Positions 33,184-41,952 of a stretch of DNA of 53,849 nucleotides are shown one piece after another. A program made the position numbers and the translations under genes. Under the pieces are notes generated by a model. It did no database searches. It was not told the DNA's origin and saw only the letters and a program-made list of their open reading frames with translations. The stretch spans positions 3,963 through 57,811 of the forward strand of contig AQTY01000009.1 of the NCBI GenBank assembly GCA_000372225.1, in the 5' to 3' direction. The stretch comes from Candidatus Nitromaritima sp. SCGC AAA288-L16 (GTDB taxonomy: Bacteria > Nitrospinota > Nitrospinia > Nitrospinales > VA-1). How positions within the stretch are numbered: the first letter of the stretch is position 1; each line of letters opens with the position of its first letter.

Positions 33184-33783
33184 TCATTTCATTGCTGTGC
33201 GACCTTCAAGTGACTTCATAAGAGTTACTTCGTCAGCATACTCGATATCCCCACCAACCGGAAGCCCTCTTGCAATGCGAGTAATTTTTATATTTTCCGA
33301 TTTTAAAATTTTTGCAATATAAACTGCCGTAGACTCTCCTTCCATATTCGGGTTGGTAGCCAAAACTACCTCCTGAACATTACTATTTAAAACTCGTTTT
33401 CTAAGGGATTCGATAGTTAGTTCTGCCGGTCCAATGCCCTCGAGGGGTGAAATCACTCCCATTAATACATGGTAGACGCCCTTAAAGTATCCCATATTTT
33501 CCATTGCATAAACATCGTGGGGTTCTTCCACAACGCATAAAAAGGTGGAATCACGCCTAGGGTCTATGCAAATACCGCAGGGATCAACCTCAGTTATACT
33601 GTGGCACTGAGAGCAAAGTATTATTTTTTCTTTGACCTTACGAATCGCGTCGGCCAATCTATAAGCTTGTTCCGCACTTCCTCGCATCAAGAAAAAAGAT
33701 AACCTCTCGGCTGTTTTTTGCCCGACCCCTGGCATGCGCTGGAGTTGTTCTAATAATTCATTAACAGCTGGTGGACGTTTCAT
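33184..33783 (-). CDS. recR: Recombination mediator RecR
   Basis: A 199-residue protein. The helix-hairpin-helix LLEQLQRMPGVGQKTAERLS is followed by a C4 zinc finger (CSQCHSITEVDPCGIC), then a Toprim domain (CVVEEPHDVYAMENMGYFKG; ATNPNMEGESTAVYIAKIL) and the end motif ARGLPVGGDIEYADEVTL. It loads RecA onto gapped DNA with RecF/RecO. It is in the classical dnaX-ybaB-recR order, 12 bp after ybaB. Confidence 0.97.
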   Translation of the reverse strand: MKRPPAVNELLEQLQRMPGVGQKTAERLSFFLMRGSAEQAYRLADAIRKVKEKIILCSQCHSITEVDPCGICIDPRRDSTFLCVVEEPHDVYAMENMGYFKGVYHVLMGVISPLEGIGPAELTIESLRKRVLNSNVQEVVLATNPNMEGESTAVYIAKILKSENIKITRIARGLPVGGDIEYADEVTLMKSLEGRTAMK

Positions 33784-33794
33784 ACAAGATTAAT

Positions 33795-34115
33795 TTATGG
33801 AAACAGACCAGGAATTTTTATTCCTCCAGTGAACCGAGTCATTTCTTCCTGTGCGAGCTCTTTTACTTTTCTATGTACTTCATTGATTGCCCCAGTTATT
33901 AAATCTTCAAGTACTTCACGGTCATTCATATTGATTAGTTCATCATCAATATGAACGAAAATAATTTCATTGACCCCGTTAGCCACAATTTTAACCATAC
34001 CGCCGCCCGTGGAAACCTCAACTTTCTTTTTAGCTAAATCACGTTGCAAATCTGCCATTTTTGACTGCATTTCTTGAGCCTGCTTAAATAGGGATCCTAA
34101 ATCTTTCACCGACAT
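33795..34115 (-). CDS. ybaB: YbaB/EbfC nucleoid-associated protein
   Basis: A 106-residue protein with the family pattern: N-terminal helix FKQAQEMQSKMADLQRDLAK, then a small beta sheet (KVEVSTGGGMVKIVANG), then C-terminal helix AINEVHRKVKELAQEEMTRF and a Gly/Pro-rich end. It binds DNA as a dimer. It lies between dnaX and recR as in most bacteria. Confidence 0.95.
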   Translation of the reverse strand: MSVKDLGSLFKQAQEMQSKMADLQRDLAKKKVEVSTGGGMVKIVANGVNEIIFVHIDDELINMNDREVLEDLITGAINEVHRKVKELAQEEMTRFTGGIKIPGLFP

Positions 34116-34176
34116 ATTAGTTAATTAGATAAATATTTATATTTCACCTTATTTAAAAAAAAGTAAGATGGATTAA

Positions 34177-35802
34177 CTACTTAATGACCACGCCCCCAAA
34201 TACATCCAATGCATCTTGAATAATCTCTGCTTCAGATTTATCCTGATCCTGATCAAGGGGATTCCTATTTTTTTCTTTGCTCGCCAACCTGCTACTATAA
34301 GAATTGGTAACAGGAACTGATGCCTTATCACTTAAAACTAACGTAACGTTTATTTCCCGATCACAAACAAGTTTTACCACATCCTTTACCAATTGTAGGT
34401 TTTCCTGGTTTTTTACTTGATCCAGTGTAATTGCATCCATAAAACCAAGATCTAAATCTGACTCACTAAAGGCGAGAACTTGGCACTGCTCAAGGTAATG
34501 CTTAAAGACTGGCTTTCGTACACAAATTTCTTGCTTAATTTGTTGCCAGTTGGAACCCGAGTCTAAAGAATGACTGGAAGAAAGTTCAATGGGGGGGTTT
34601 TTTTTTAGTTCATCCTTAACAGAATTGATGGGTGTAGTTGATACAACTACTGGTTGTTCGACTTTTTTTTCCAACGAGTTTATTGTCTTGATCATATCAT
34701 CAATACGATGAAACGGGCGCACGTCTGCCAAGCGCAATACAGACATTTCAAAAATCATTTGCGCCAAAGAACTTCGCTTCATTTCCATTTCTGTCCTAGA
34801 TAAAACGGAAAACATTTGCTGCAACTCATCAACATGAAAAGATTTTGATTGGTCTTGCAATACTTGTAGGTTACAAACTTGAATGTCCAAAAGCACTTCT
34901 GGTTTATTGGACAATTTTACCATCATCAGATTTCTCAGGTACTCGGCTAAGTCTCGACAGAGAAAATTTAAATCTTTTCCATCGGCGATGATTGACTGAA
35001 CAGATTCTATAAGCTTAACCGAATCTTTTTTTATTAGGTGCTCAACTAACTTTTCCAGCGTTGTTCTTCCAACCACCCCCAGAACCTCCTCAACGGAATC
35101 ATTTTCTATTTTATTTCCGCAATAGGCAATTACTTGATCAAGTAAACTTTGAGCATCTCGCATACTACCAGCACCCGACTTTGCAATTTTTTCAAGACTG
35201 AGTCCATTAGCCTCAATACCTTCTTGATCACAAATAATTTTAAGTTGTTCGATGATTTGCCTTTGCGAAAGAGGTTTGAACTCGAAACACTGGCATCGAG
35301 AAAGAATGGTTTCTGGAATTTTAGAAAGTTCCGTGGTTGCGAACAAAAATACTACTTTAGGAGGTGGTTCCTCCAGGGTTTTAAGCAAGGCATTGAAAGC
35401 ACTTTTTGAAAGCATGTGCACTTCGTCAATAATATATACCTTATACCGGCTTGCAGAAGCAGCATACTGAATGGTTTCGATCAGTTCTCGAGCCTCTGCC
35501 ACACTGTTATTAGATGCCCCATCAATTTCGCGCACATCAATAGAATTTCCTAATTTTATTTCTTGGCAGAAATCACACTCGTCACACGGTTCAGAGATAG
35601 GTCCTTTTGCACAATTGATCGCCTTTGCAAGAATGCGAGCAGTTGTGGTTTTTCCCACGCCGCGTGTACCCGAAAATAAATAGGCATGCGATATCTTGTC
35701 TAATTCTATTGCGTTACGCAGTGTACGAACAATATGCTCTTGTCCGATCAACTCGCTAAATTTTTGGGGACGCCATTTGCGCGCCGAGACTTGAAATTCC
35801 AT
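34177..35802 (-). CDS. dnaX: DNA polymerase III subunit gamma/tau
   Basis: A 541-residue clamp-loader ATPase: VSARKWRPQKFSELIGQEH, Walker A SGTRGVGKTTTARIL (44-58), a zinc module with Cys64, Cys73, Cys76 and Cys79, DEVHMLSKSAFNALLKTLEE, and sensor 1 FATTELSKIPETILSRCQCF. Domain III follows, ending near residue 375. Codons 399-404 read CTA AAA AAA AAC CCC CCC, placing the slippery heptamer A_AAA_AAC at the junction with the tau-specific part. A -1 shift gives Lys-Pro-Pro-His and a stop, that is, a gamma-like protein of about 405 residues. E. coli dnaX uses A_AAA_AAG for the same purpose. Confidence 0.96.
   Translation of the reverse strand: MEFQVSARKWRPQKFSELIGQEHIVRTLRNAIELDKISHAYLFSGTRGVGKTTTARILAKAINCAKGPISEPCDECDFCQEIKLGNSIDVREIDGASNNSVAEARELIETIQYAASASRYKVYIIDEVHMLSKSAFNALLKTLEEPPPKVVFLFATTELSKIPETILSRCQCFEFKPLSQRQIIEQLKIICDQEGIEANGLSLEKIAKSGAGSMRDAQSLLDQVIAYCGNKIENDSVEEVLGVVGRTTLEKLVEHLIKKDSVKLIESVQSIIADGKDLNFLCRDLAEYLRNLMMVKLSNKPEVLLDIQVCNLQVLQDQSKSFHVDELQQMFSVLSRTEMEMKRSSLAQMIFEMSVLRLADVRPFHRIDDMIKTINSLEKKVEQPVVVSTTPINSVKDELKKNPPIELSSSHSLDSGSNWQQIKQEICVRKPVFKHYLEQCQVLAFSESDLDLGFMDAITLDQVKNQENLQLVKDVVKLVCDREINVTLVLSDKASVPVTNSYSSRLASKEKNRNPLDQDQDKSEAEIIQDALDVFGGVVIK
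34591..34606 (-). promoter_or_regulatory. Putative programmed frameshift site in dnaX (A9C7)
   Basis: On the coding strand nine A are followed by seven C at codons 399-404. In the zero frame A_AAA_AAC fits the -1 tandem-slippage consensus. Both alternative frames reach a stop within about a dozen codons (TGA after -1; TAG in the other), so either ribosomal or transcriptional slippage would produce a short gamma-type subunit. Confidence 0.6.
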
Positions 35803-35870
35803 TGGATGTCCCTGCTAAGTGATCAAGTTTGGTTACGCACCAAATAAAAAAGAAAATTATTGAAAGCAGT

Positions 35871-35967
35871 TTACTGGGTAATCCCACAGCACACATAGAA
35901 TGTTGCTACCGCTGCTTCCTTCCGGATCTGACGGGGTTCGCAATACCACGTTGCGTGAGGCCCAGCA
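35871..35967 (-). ncRNA. ffs: Bacterial signal recognition particle RNA (4.5S)
   Basis: The minus strand carries the invariant apical region GTCAGATCCGGAAGGAAGCAGC flanked by complementary arms (GCTGGGCCTCACG... and ...GGATTACCCAG). Length of about 97 nt is that of the short bacterial form, which binds Ffh. It lies just upstream of dnaX, a common location. Confidence 0.93.
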
Positions 35968-35993
35968 AACTACTAAGCTTAATTAAGTTCAAA

Positions 35994-36081
35994 CGGAGAG
36001 GGAGGGATTCGAACCCTCGGTAGGGGTTAAACCTACACACGCTTTCCAAGCGTGCGCCTTAAACCGCTCGACCACCTCTCC
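35994..36081 (-). tRNA. tRNA-Ser(GGA)
   Basis: A class II tRNA: acceptor GGAGAGG/CCTCTCC, long variable arm GTAGG...CCTAC, anticodon loop TTGGAAA giving GGA. Discriminator G; CCA not encoded. Adjacent to the SRP RNA. Confidence 0.95.
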
Positions 36082-36941
36082 TATATTGCAGAAGAAAAAT
36101 TCGCACTATCTATCTCCTCCATTATATTGTTTTGCTCGAAATGATGCCCTTCCTACCCCACTGGCTTATCAAGAAAACTATCGATAACAAAACGATATTT
36201 AATCTGGTAAGAATGGTTCCATTCAATTACATTATTTTAGTTAGGCTCATGAACACCATCAAAGATCCCCGGGACATACAAGCATCCCCGCATTACAGAA
36301 AGTATTGGGATGGCGCTTTTCATGTTCTTTTCATCAAAAGGTACTTACGACTATTCCGAAGTGGAAAAGTTAATAATGGACTCAACGATTCTCCCCCCTC
36401 AGGCCTAATCGAGGGCGACTCTCGCCTTAGAAATACACCTCTTGCAGTATAGGAAACAACCAATAAACCATGATGTTCCTATCCCTGGCTTCGATTTTCT
36501 CTTCAGCGTTCTGCATACCCAAGAGCCAACTAACGGATTAGCATCCATCCCGGAACTTGCCGCCGAATGATTTAATATTAAGACTGTCGCGGGGTCTGCC
36601 CGGCAGAAACAAAGGTTCACTACCCCATAAGGAACGTGAGGCATTGGTTTAGTTGTCACCCCGATGAGGCTTTAGGGTAGTATTCTGCCTGGCGTAGCTT
36701 GTTTTTTCGAGGGTTATTTTTCAAGTTCAATTCTGGAACGAAAAGGATGTAAGATTCGGCAGTTGATAATATTTTATTTTCCCATTTGGTACTAATAGTA
36801 TTATACTGAATAGTATCAAAATTTGCCAGCCCCCGATATAGTACTATTATTCATTTCTACGGATATCCTGTGTGGCAACTTGAGCATCAACATATACTGT
36901 CGTTGCAAATAATGTAGAATTATTACTCGCTGATTGCGTAG
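36082..36941. other. Gap without accepted genes, includes a GC-richer stretch
   Basis: 860 bp between tRNA-Ser and the glycosyltransferase remnant. A plus-strand frame (36132-36452) and a minus-strand frame (36405-36659) are open, but neither has a ribosome-binding site or recognisable domain. Positions 36481-36660 have about 49% G+C by hand count, clearly above the surroundings, and could be a structured RNA or a fragment of foreign DNA. No tmRNA, 6S or RNase P hallmark was found. Confidence 0.4.
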
Positions 36942-37463
36942 TACCAACACTCCATACTTCTAGCGTCACCCATATTTTCTAGAATAAAAGAGACTCTCCC
37001 AGACGCCCGCATAAGCATAATCACACTTTCTGAGAATAAAGAAATTTGCTCACTACTTACCCCAATTGAAAATATTTACTACCTTGATCTTAAAACTCCA
37101 GCTTCCTTTTTATTAAAATATTTAAGACTTGTACGAGAAATTAAGAATAAAAATTACGATATGATTGTTGACCTTGAATTCATTACTAATTTTTTAGCAT
37201 TAACGACCCTATTAATTTCGCTTATTTCCAAGCCTTGCACCGTAATCGGATTTTCGTCTCCCTCCCGGTGGCGAAACAAAGTATATTCCATAGCAATTCC
37301 CTTCGATCATGGCCGTCATATTTACAGGGATTTTCGGGAAACTGTTTTCCCCAGTAAGCATAAAAGAAGAGAATTTAAATTTTCGGCGTCTACAAAAACA
37401 CAATTATTTTCAAATAAACCGCCGTTAGTCGCTCAACTACCCTTCCAGGGGATCATCTTTTGA
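36942..37463 (+). pseudogene. Glycosyltransferase family 9 (heptosyltransferase-like) N-terminal remnant
   Basis: A continuous frame from just after a TAG at 36939 to 37463, with no start codon until an internal ATG at 37161. The translation follows GT9 enzymes: ILLASPIFSRIKETLPDARI, then SIITLSENKEIC, IENIYYLDL, KNYDMIVDLEFITNFLAL and VIGFSSPSRWRNKVYSIAIP, then a drifting end. The first strand with the 'GD' motif and the whole C-terminal nucleotide-sugar domain are missing. GT9 enzymes build lipopolysaccharide cores. It is wedged between tRNA genes, a typical landing site for such debris. Confidence 0.75.
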
Positions 37464-37492
37464 CAAAGAAAAATTGAACGGATATTAAAGAG

Positions 37493-37566
37493 CGCGCCCA
37501 AGAGGACTCGAACCTCCGACCTATGGTTCCGCAAACCATCGCTCTATCCAGCTGAGCTATGGGCGC
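37493..37566 (-). tRNA. tRNA-Arg(GCG)
   Basis: Cloverleaf GCGCCCA/TGGGCGC, A20 in the D loop (GGATA) as expected for Arg, stem ATGGT/ACCAT with loop TTGCGGA giving anticodon GCG. Most bacteria read CGN with ACG (A34 edited to inosine by TadA), so the unmodified-G34 form is notable. CCA not encoded. Confidence 0.92.
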
Positions 37567-37583
37567 TTAATAATATACAAAGA

Positions 37584-38240
37584 CTAGCTGGTAATCTCTC
37601 CAATTTTTAGGGCATTGTTTTCTTTAGCAGGAATTGCCCCTAGTAACTCAATAGAAATTAATTGGTGCTCGAACTCGTACATCGATGGAAATTTCTTGAA
37701 AGCCCATCCTTTATAAATAATTTTCCCTGCTTCTTCAACTATGAGTTGCACCGCTGGGTTTGATGGTTCATTACCAATTGAGGTGTAAGCCTTCTGATCC
37801 ATCATAAAGTTAGGTAAAAACGGCCCTACTGTTACTATCAAACCCGAGCCGACGGGGGTGAAACTGCTACCTAAGTTTAAAGTATGAATGCCCCCCAGCT
37901 CTTCATCTTCTTTGTTCTGAACCAAAATTTTCACGGCATTCCATTTACCTTCAACCTCAGAAGGGATAACTATTTTCCTAGAAATGAGCACCTTACTATT
38001 CACCTGTGGGTGGCCACTTTCATTGTTCTCCGATCCTTCTATCAACTCTTTCGAACTGGCTGTGCCGTTTAATTTAAAGGACGACCCCTCAATATTGCTC
38101 AACTGACCTAATGATTTTTCAGGTAACGGTTCACTTTTATCTGTACCTATAGAACAACCCGTTTCTCCACTAAATATAACCATTAGGAATAATAACCATA
38201 TCTTTGTTCCTCTATTCAATTTGTCAAGTCCGTATTTCAT
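37584..38240 (-). CDS. Lipoprotein, DUF2155-like
   Basis: A 218-residue protein. A late lipobox GETGC puts the lipidated Cys at 29 after an 18-residue hydrophobic stretch. A disordered Ser/Asn/Glu-rich linker leads to a beta-rich domain (residues 85-210). Its ending IIYKGWAFKKFPSMYEFEH recalls the '..GWmF..sPs...leHP' signature of DUF2155 proteins, though the conserved cysteines of that family are absent. The function is unknown. It lies between tRNA-Arg and tRNA-Ser genes. Confidence 0.6.
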   Translation of the reverse strand: MKYGLDKLNRGTKIWLLFLMVIFSGETGCSIGTDKSEPLPEKSLGQLSNIEGSSFKLNGTASSKELIEGSENNESGHPQVNSKVLISRKIVIPSEVEGKWNAVKILVQNKEDEELGGIHTLNLGSSFTPVGSGLIVTVGPFLPNFMMDQKAYTSIGNEPSNPAVQLIVEEAGKIIYKGWAFKKFPSMYEFEHQLISIELLGAIPAKENNALKIGEITS

Positions 38241-38251
38241 CGCTAAATTAG

Positions 38252-38344
<93 letters not shown>

Positions 38345-38425
38345 AGGTCTGTTAAGTATCTTTTTTCTTGATTATCAATTCATAAGTTTATTGTGAGTTC
38401 ATCCAATCGATCTTCTGTCAAAAAA

Positions 38426-38511
38426 TGGCGGAGGGAGTAGGATTCGAACCCACGGTACTTTCGTACAACGGTTTTCAAGACCGCCGCCTTAAACCACTCG
38501 GCCATCCCTCC
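38426..38511 (-). tRNA. tRNA-Ser(TGA), CCA encoded
   Basis: A class II tRNA: GGAGGGA/TCCCTCC acceptor, variable arm GTAC/GTAC type, anticodon loop CTTGAAA giving TGA (reads UCN). CCA is encoded. Together with the GGA and GCT genes it covers the serine codons within 2.5 kb. Confidence 0.94.
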
Positions 38512-38598
38512 CTACATTTTTTAATGATTATCCGGTGCTATCAAGATGTCAAGCTCCATTAACAAGCTCTAAACTCTCAAATGTGTAGCATTTCTTGT

Positions 38599-39387
38599 TC
38601 ATTTCTTATTAATCCTTTTTTCGATATTTTCTAATTTCATTTTAAGCAAGGCCGGATACGCGTAATCCATTTCCAAGGCCTTAAATCCTTTGTAGGCTTT
38701 TTCCAGCAGTCCTTTTTCTTCAAGGCAAGTAGCTAAAATAAATTTCATTTCGCTACGATATTTACTATTAGGATAGGAATCAATAAAATTATTGTGATAT
38801 TCTGGAATCTCTAGGCAACGGTTCAAAGCGTACAAGGTTTCTAACATTTTAAATTGGGTCGTCTCGACCCAAGTACTCTTTGGATACGTTGTAAGAAGAA
38901 TTTCAAACTCGGCGACAGCCTGCTCATAATTTTGTTTTTTAACATATATGGATGCAATTCGATATTGATGATCCGAATTTTTTTGTGGTTCGTCGCACAT
39001 GTGGATTAACTTCTGATACTCAATAATTGCTTGATCATAATCTTTAAAAGTGAACTCCATAATCTCAGCAATATATGTTTGGGCATCTAAACTCAATGGG
39101 CCATTTTTATTAGTCTCCATGACCTCCTGAAAGTAACTAATAGCCTGAATGCTATTATTTAGGCTAAAATGATAGATTTCTCCTAAGCGAAACAGGGCTT
39201 CCTCTGTTAATTGACCCGACGGGTATTTTTTTAGAATGGATTTTAATATTTCAATAGCACTGTGATTACGACCGTTAACCCATTCATTATTAGCTTTAAG
39301 AACTAGTTGTTCTCCTTGATCAGCTTCACAAGCCAACAAAGGAATAATGAATAAAACAGGTAGAATACATCTAATTAAATTTTGCAT
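38599..39387 (-). CDS. TPR lipoprotein, BamD/YbgF-like
   Basis: A 262-residue protein. The lipoprotein signal ends IIPLLAC with Cys20. About five TPR-like repeats with the tripartite spacing typical of BamD/YbgF follow (AIEILKSILKKYPSGQLTEE; AIEYQKLIHMCDEPQKNSD; AVAEFEILLTTYPKSTWVET; KAYKGFKALEMDY). The role is probably in outer-membrane assembly or cell-envelope coordination. It is not certain to be BamD itself. It lies 71 bp after the end of gyrA on the same strand. Confidence 0.72.
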   Translation of the reverse strand: MQNLIRCILPVLFIIPLLACEADQGEQLVLKANNEWVNGRNHSAIEILKSILKKYPSGQLTEEALFRLGEIYHFSLNNSIQAISYFQEVMETNKNGPLSLDAQTYIAEIMEFTFKDYDQAIIEYQKLIHMCDEPQKNSDHQYRIASIYVKKQNYEQAVAEFEILLTTYPKSTWVETTQFKMLETLYALNRCLEIPEYHNNFIDSYPNSKYRSEMKFILATCLEEKGLLEKAYKGFKALEMDYAYPALLKMKLENIEKRINKK

Positions 39388-39458
39388 GACCTAGAATTAC
39401 GACCATTGAATTAAACAATAAGGATCAAGCGAGGGGCATTACGGGGTTTCTTCGTAAT

Positions 39459-41888
39459 TTATGCTTCCGATTCTTCCATCAACTTCTCAACACAAACCAC
39501 ACGATTATCATCTTTCAAGCTAACAACGCGGACACCCTGCGTATTACGACCTATCACTGATATTTCATTTACACGCATGCGGACAATATTACCATCAGTA
39601 GTAATTACAAGAATCTCATCATTTTCTATCACCTGTTCTACGCCGATGACTAGCCCTATTTTTTCATTACACTTAATCGTTATGACGCCCATACCACCAC
39701 GGCCCTGAACTGGGTATTCATCCAATTTCGTCCTCTTTCCATAACCCTTATCGGTTACCGTTAAAATTGCCGTTTCCGGTTGTACAACACAAGCTCCCGC
39801 AACGAGGTCATCCTCTTTTAAACGAATGCCTCGTACTCCACGACCCGTCCTTCCAATGGGTCGAACTTCCTCTTCGGAAAAACGAATTGAAAATCCATTT
39901 TTCGTTACCATTAGAATATCCTGCGATCCATCGGTGATACCTGCTGCTATAACCATGTCGTCTTCATCCACTGTCAATCCGATTATTCCTCCCTGGCGGG
40001 GTTTGCTGTAAGCCATTAAGGATGTTTTTTTTACTACCCCTTTTTCGGTAACAAGCAAAACATTTTTCCCCTCCTCAAATTTTTTAACCGAAAGAATTCC
40101 CGCTATACTCTCATCAAATTTAAGGGGAAGTAGGTTGGCTATCGACTTGCCTTTGGATGTACGAAGCACATCAGGAATTGTATACACTTTAAGCCAGTGC
40201 ACCCGACCAAGGCTCGTAAACACCATAAGATTGTCCAAGGTTGAGGCAATAAAAATGTTTTCCACAACATCTTCTTCGTTTACCTTCATTCCCTTAATTC
40301 CTTTACCACCCCGGCGTTGAGAACGATAGTTATCTATGCTTTGGCGCTTGATATAACCACCACGTGAATAACTGACCACCACATCTTCATCGGCAATCAT
40401 ATCTTCAACGTCTATATCGTCTATTTCGCTGGGAATAATTTCTGTCCGGCGATCATCGCCATATTTTTTTCTTATTTCAGTCAGTTCCGCGCGGATAATC
40501 TGTAACTTTACCTCATCATTGGCTAGAATGTTTTTTAACTCTTTAATTAATTTTATAATTGCTTTTAATTCATCAACTATTTTTTGTCTTTCCAGCCCTG
40601 TTAAACGTTGGAGACGCATTTCTAAGATAGCCTTACCTTGAGTCTGGGTAAGCGAAAAATTTTCAATCAGCCTAGAAAGTGCGGCTGCCGGGTCTGATGA
40701 CGCCCGTATTAAAGCTACTACCGCGTCCATATTATCAATCGCTATTTTTAGACCTAGATATACATGTTCTTTTTCCTGAGCCTTTTTTAAATCAAATTCG
40801 GTTCGCCGCGTTACCACTTCCTTACGAAACATGATGAAGTGGTGAAGCATTTCTTTTAGGTTAAGAATTTTGGGCTGCTGATCCACCAATGCCAGCATAA
40901 TAATTCCAAAAGTATCTTGGAGTTGCGTGTTTTTATAAAGGGTATTTAATACCACTTGGGCGATCGTTCCCTTTTTCAACTCCAGAACCACACGAATTCC
41001 CTCGCGGTCTGATTCATCGCGGAGATCTGAAATGCCTTCTAACCTTTTTTCTCTAACGAGTTCAGCTATTTTTTCTACGAGACGCGCTTTGTTTACCTGA
41101 TAAGGAAGTTCTTGTATGACGATACGTTCCCGATCTCCCTTCTCCATGGTTTCAATATTCACACGTCCCCGAACTTTAACGATCCCTCGCCCCTTAAGGT
41201 AAGCGGATCGAATTCCCGATGTTCCGTTAATAATACCGCTAGTCGGAAAATCGGGACCCGGTACAAACCCCATCAACTCTTCGATGGCGCATTCAGGTTT
41301 TGAAATCAAGTGAATGGCTGCATCGATGAGTTCCTTAAGATTATGCGGTGGAATATTGGTTGCCATTCCAACTGCAATTCCAGAAGCACCATTAGCCAGC
41401 AAATGAGGAAAAGATGATGGTAAAACCGATGGCTCCGTTAATGACTCATCATAGTTTGGAGCAAAGCGAACCGTATCTTTCTCCAAATCATGAAGTAGCT
41501 CCTGAGTAATTTCCGACATTCGGATTTCGGTGTACCTCATAGCGGCGGCTGAATCACCGTCTATGGAACCAAAGTTACCCTGGCCATCAACCACCGGATA
41601 TCTTTGGGAAAAGCTTTGCGCCATTCGCACAATGGTGTCATATACGGCGGTGTCTCCATGTGGGTGGTACTTACCTATTACATCTCCCACAATACGAGCA
41701 GATTTTTTATATGGTTTATTATGGGCATTACTTACCACCTGCATTGCATAGAGGATCCGACGATGAACCGGTTTTAATCCATCTCTAATATCAGGCAAAG
41801 CACGCCCAATAATTACGCTCATTGCATAATCGAGATAAGACGTCCTCATCTCCTTATTTATACTGATCGGATTAACTGTTTCCGGCAT
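39459..41888 (-). CDS. gyrA: DNA gyrase subunit A
   Basis: An 809-residue protein. N-terminus SYLDYAMSVIIGRALPDIRD, GLKPVHRRILYAM, the catalytic Tyr in AAAMRYTEIRM, quinolone-region sequence KYHPHGDTAVYDTIVRMAQ with Gly-Asp-Thr-Ala where Ser83 is often found, and a C-terminal pinwheel with the GyrA box QRRGGKGIKGM near residue 525, which marks gyrase rather than topoisomerase IV. It introduces negative supercoils with GyrB, encoded 64 bp upstream. Confidence 0.97.
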   Translation of the reverse strand: MPETVNPISINKEMRTSYLDYAMSVIIGRALPDIRDGLKPVHRRILYAMQVVSNAHNKPYKKSARIVGDVIGKYHPHGDTAVYDTIVRMAQSFSQRYPVVDGQGNFGSIDGDSAAAMRYTEIRMSEITQELLHDLEKDTVRFAPNYDESLTEPSVLPSSFPHLLANGASGIAVGMATNIPPHNLKELIDAAIHLISKPECAIEELMGFVPGPDFPTSGIINGTSGIRSAYLKGRGIVKVRGRVNIETMEKGDRERIVIQELPYQVNKARLVEKIAELVREKRLEGISDLRDESDREGIRVVLELKKGTIAQVVLNTLYKNTQLQDTFGIIMLALVDQQPKILNLKEMLHHFIMFRKEVVTRRTEFDLKKAQEKEHVYLGLKIAIDNMDAVVALIRASSDPAAALSRLIENFSLTQTQGKAILEMRLQRLTGLERQKIVDELKAIIKLIKELKNILANDEVKLQIIRAELTEIRKKYGDDRRTEIIPSEIDDIDVEDMIADEDVVVSYSRGGYIKRQSIDNYRSQRRGGKGIKGMKVNEEDVVENIFIASTLDNLMVFTSLGRVHWLKVYTIPDVLRTSKGKSIANLLPLKFDESIAGILSVKKFEEGKNVLLVTEKGVVKKTSLMAYSKPRQGGIIGLTVDEDDMVIAAGITDGSQDILMVTKNGFSIRFSEEEVRPIGRTGRGVRGIRLKEDDLVAGACVVQPETAILTVTDKGYGKRTKLDEYPVQGRGGMGVITIKCNEKIGLVIGVEQVIENDEILVITTDGNIVRMRVNEISVIGRNTQGVRVVSLKDDNRVVCVEKLMEESEA

Positions 41889-41952
41889 TTTTTTCCTTGG
41901 TTATTTGATCTTTACTTCTATATTGTTTCTTAGTTCGGTAATACCTTTAGGA

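Noticed and set aside
36132..36452. 106-codon plus-strand frame after tRNA-Ser
   Set aside because: No ribosome-binding site, no recognisable domain, composition unlike neighbours; kept only as part of the unexplained gap.
36405..36659. 84-codon minus-strand frame in the GC-richer stretch
   Set aside because: Starts without a ribosome-binding site and reads Cys/Ser-rich without a fold pattern; likely open because of local base composition.
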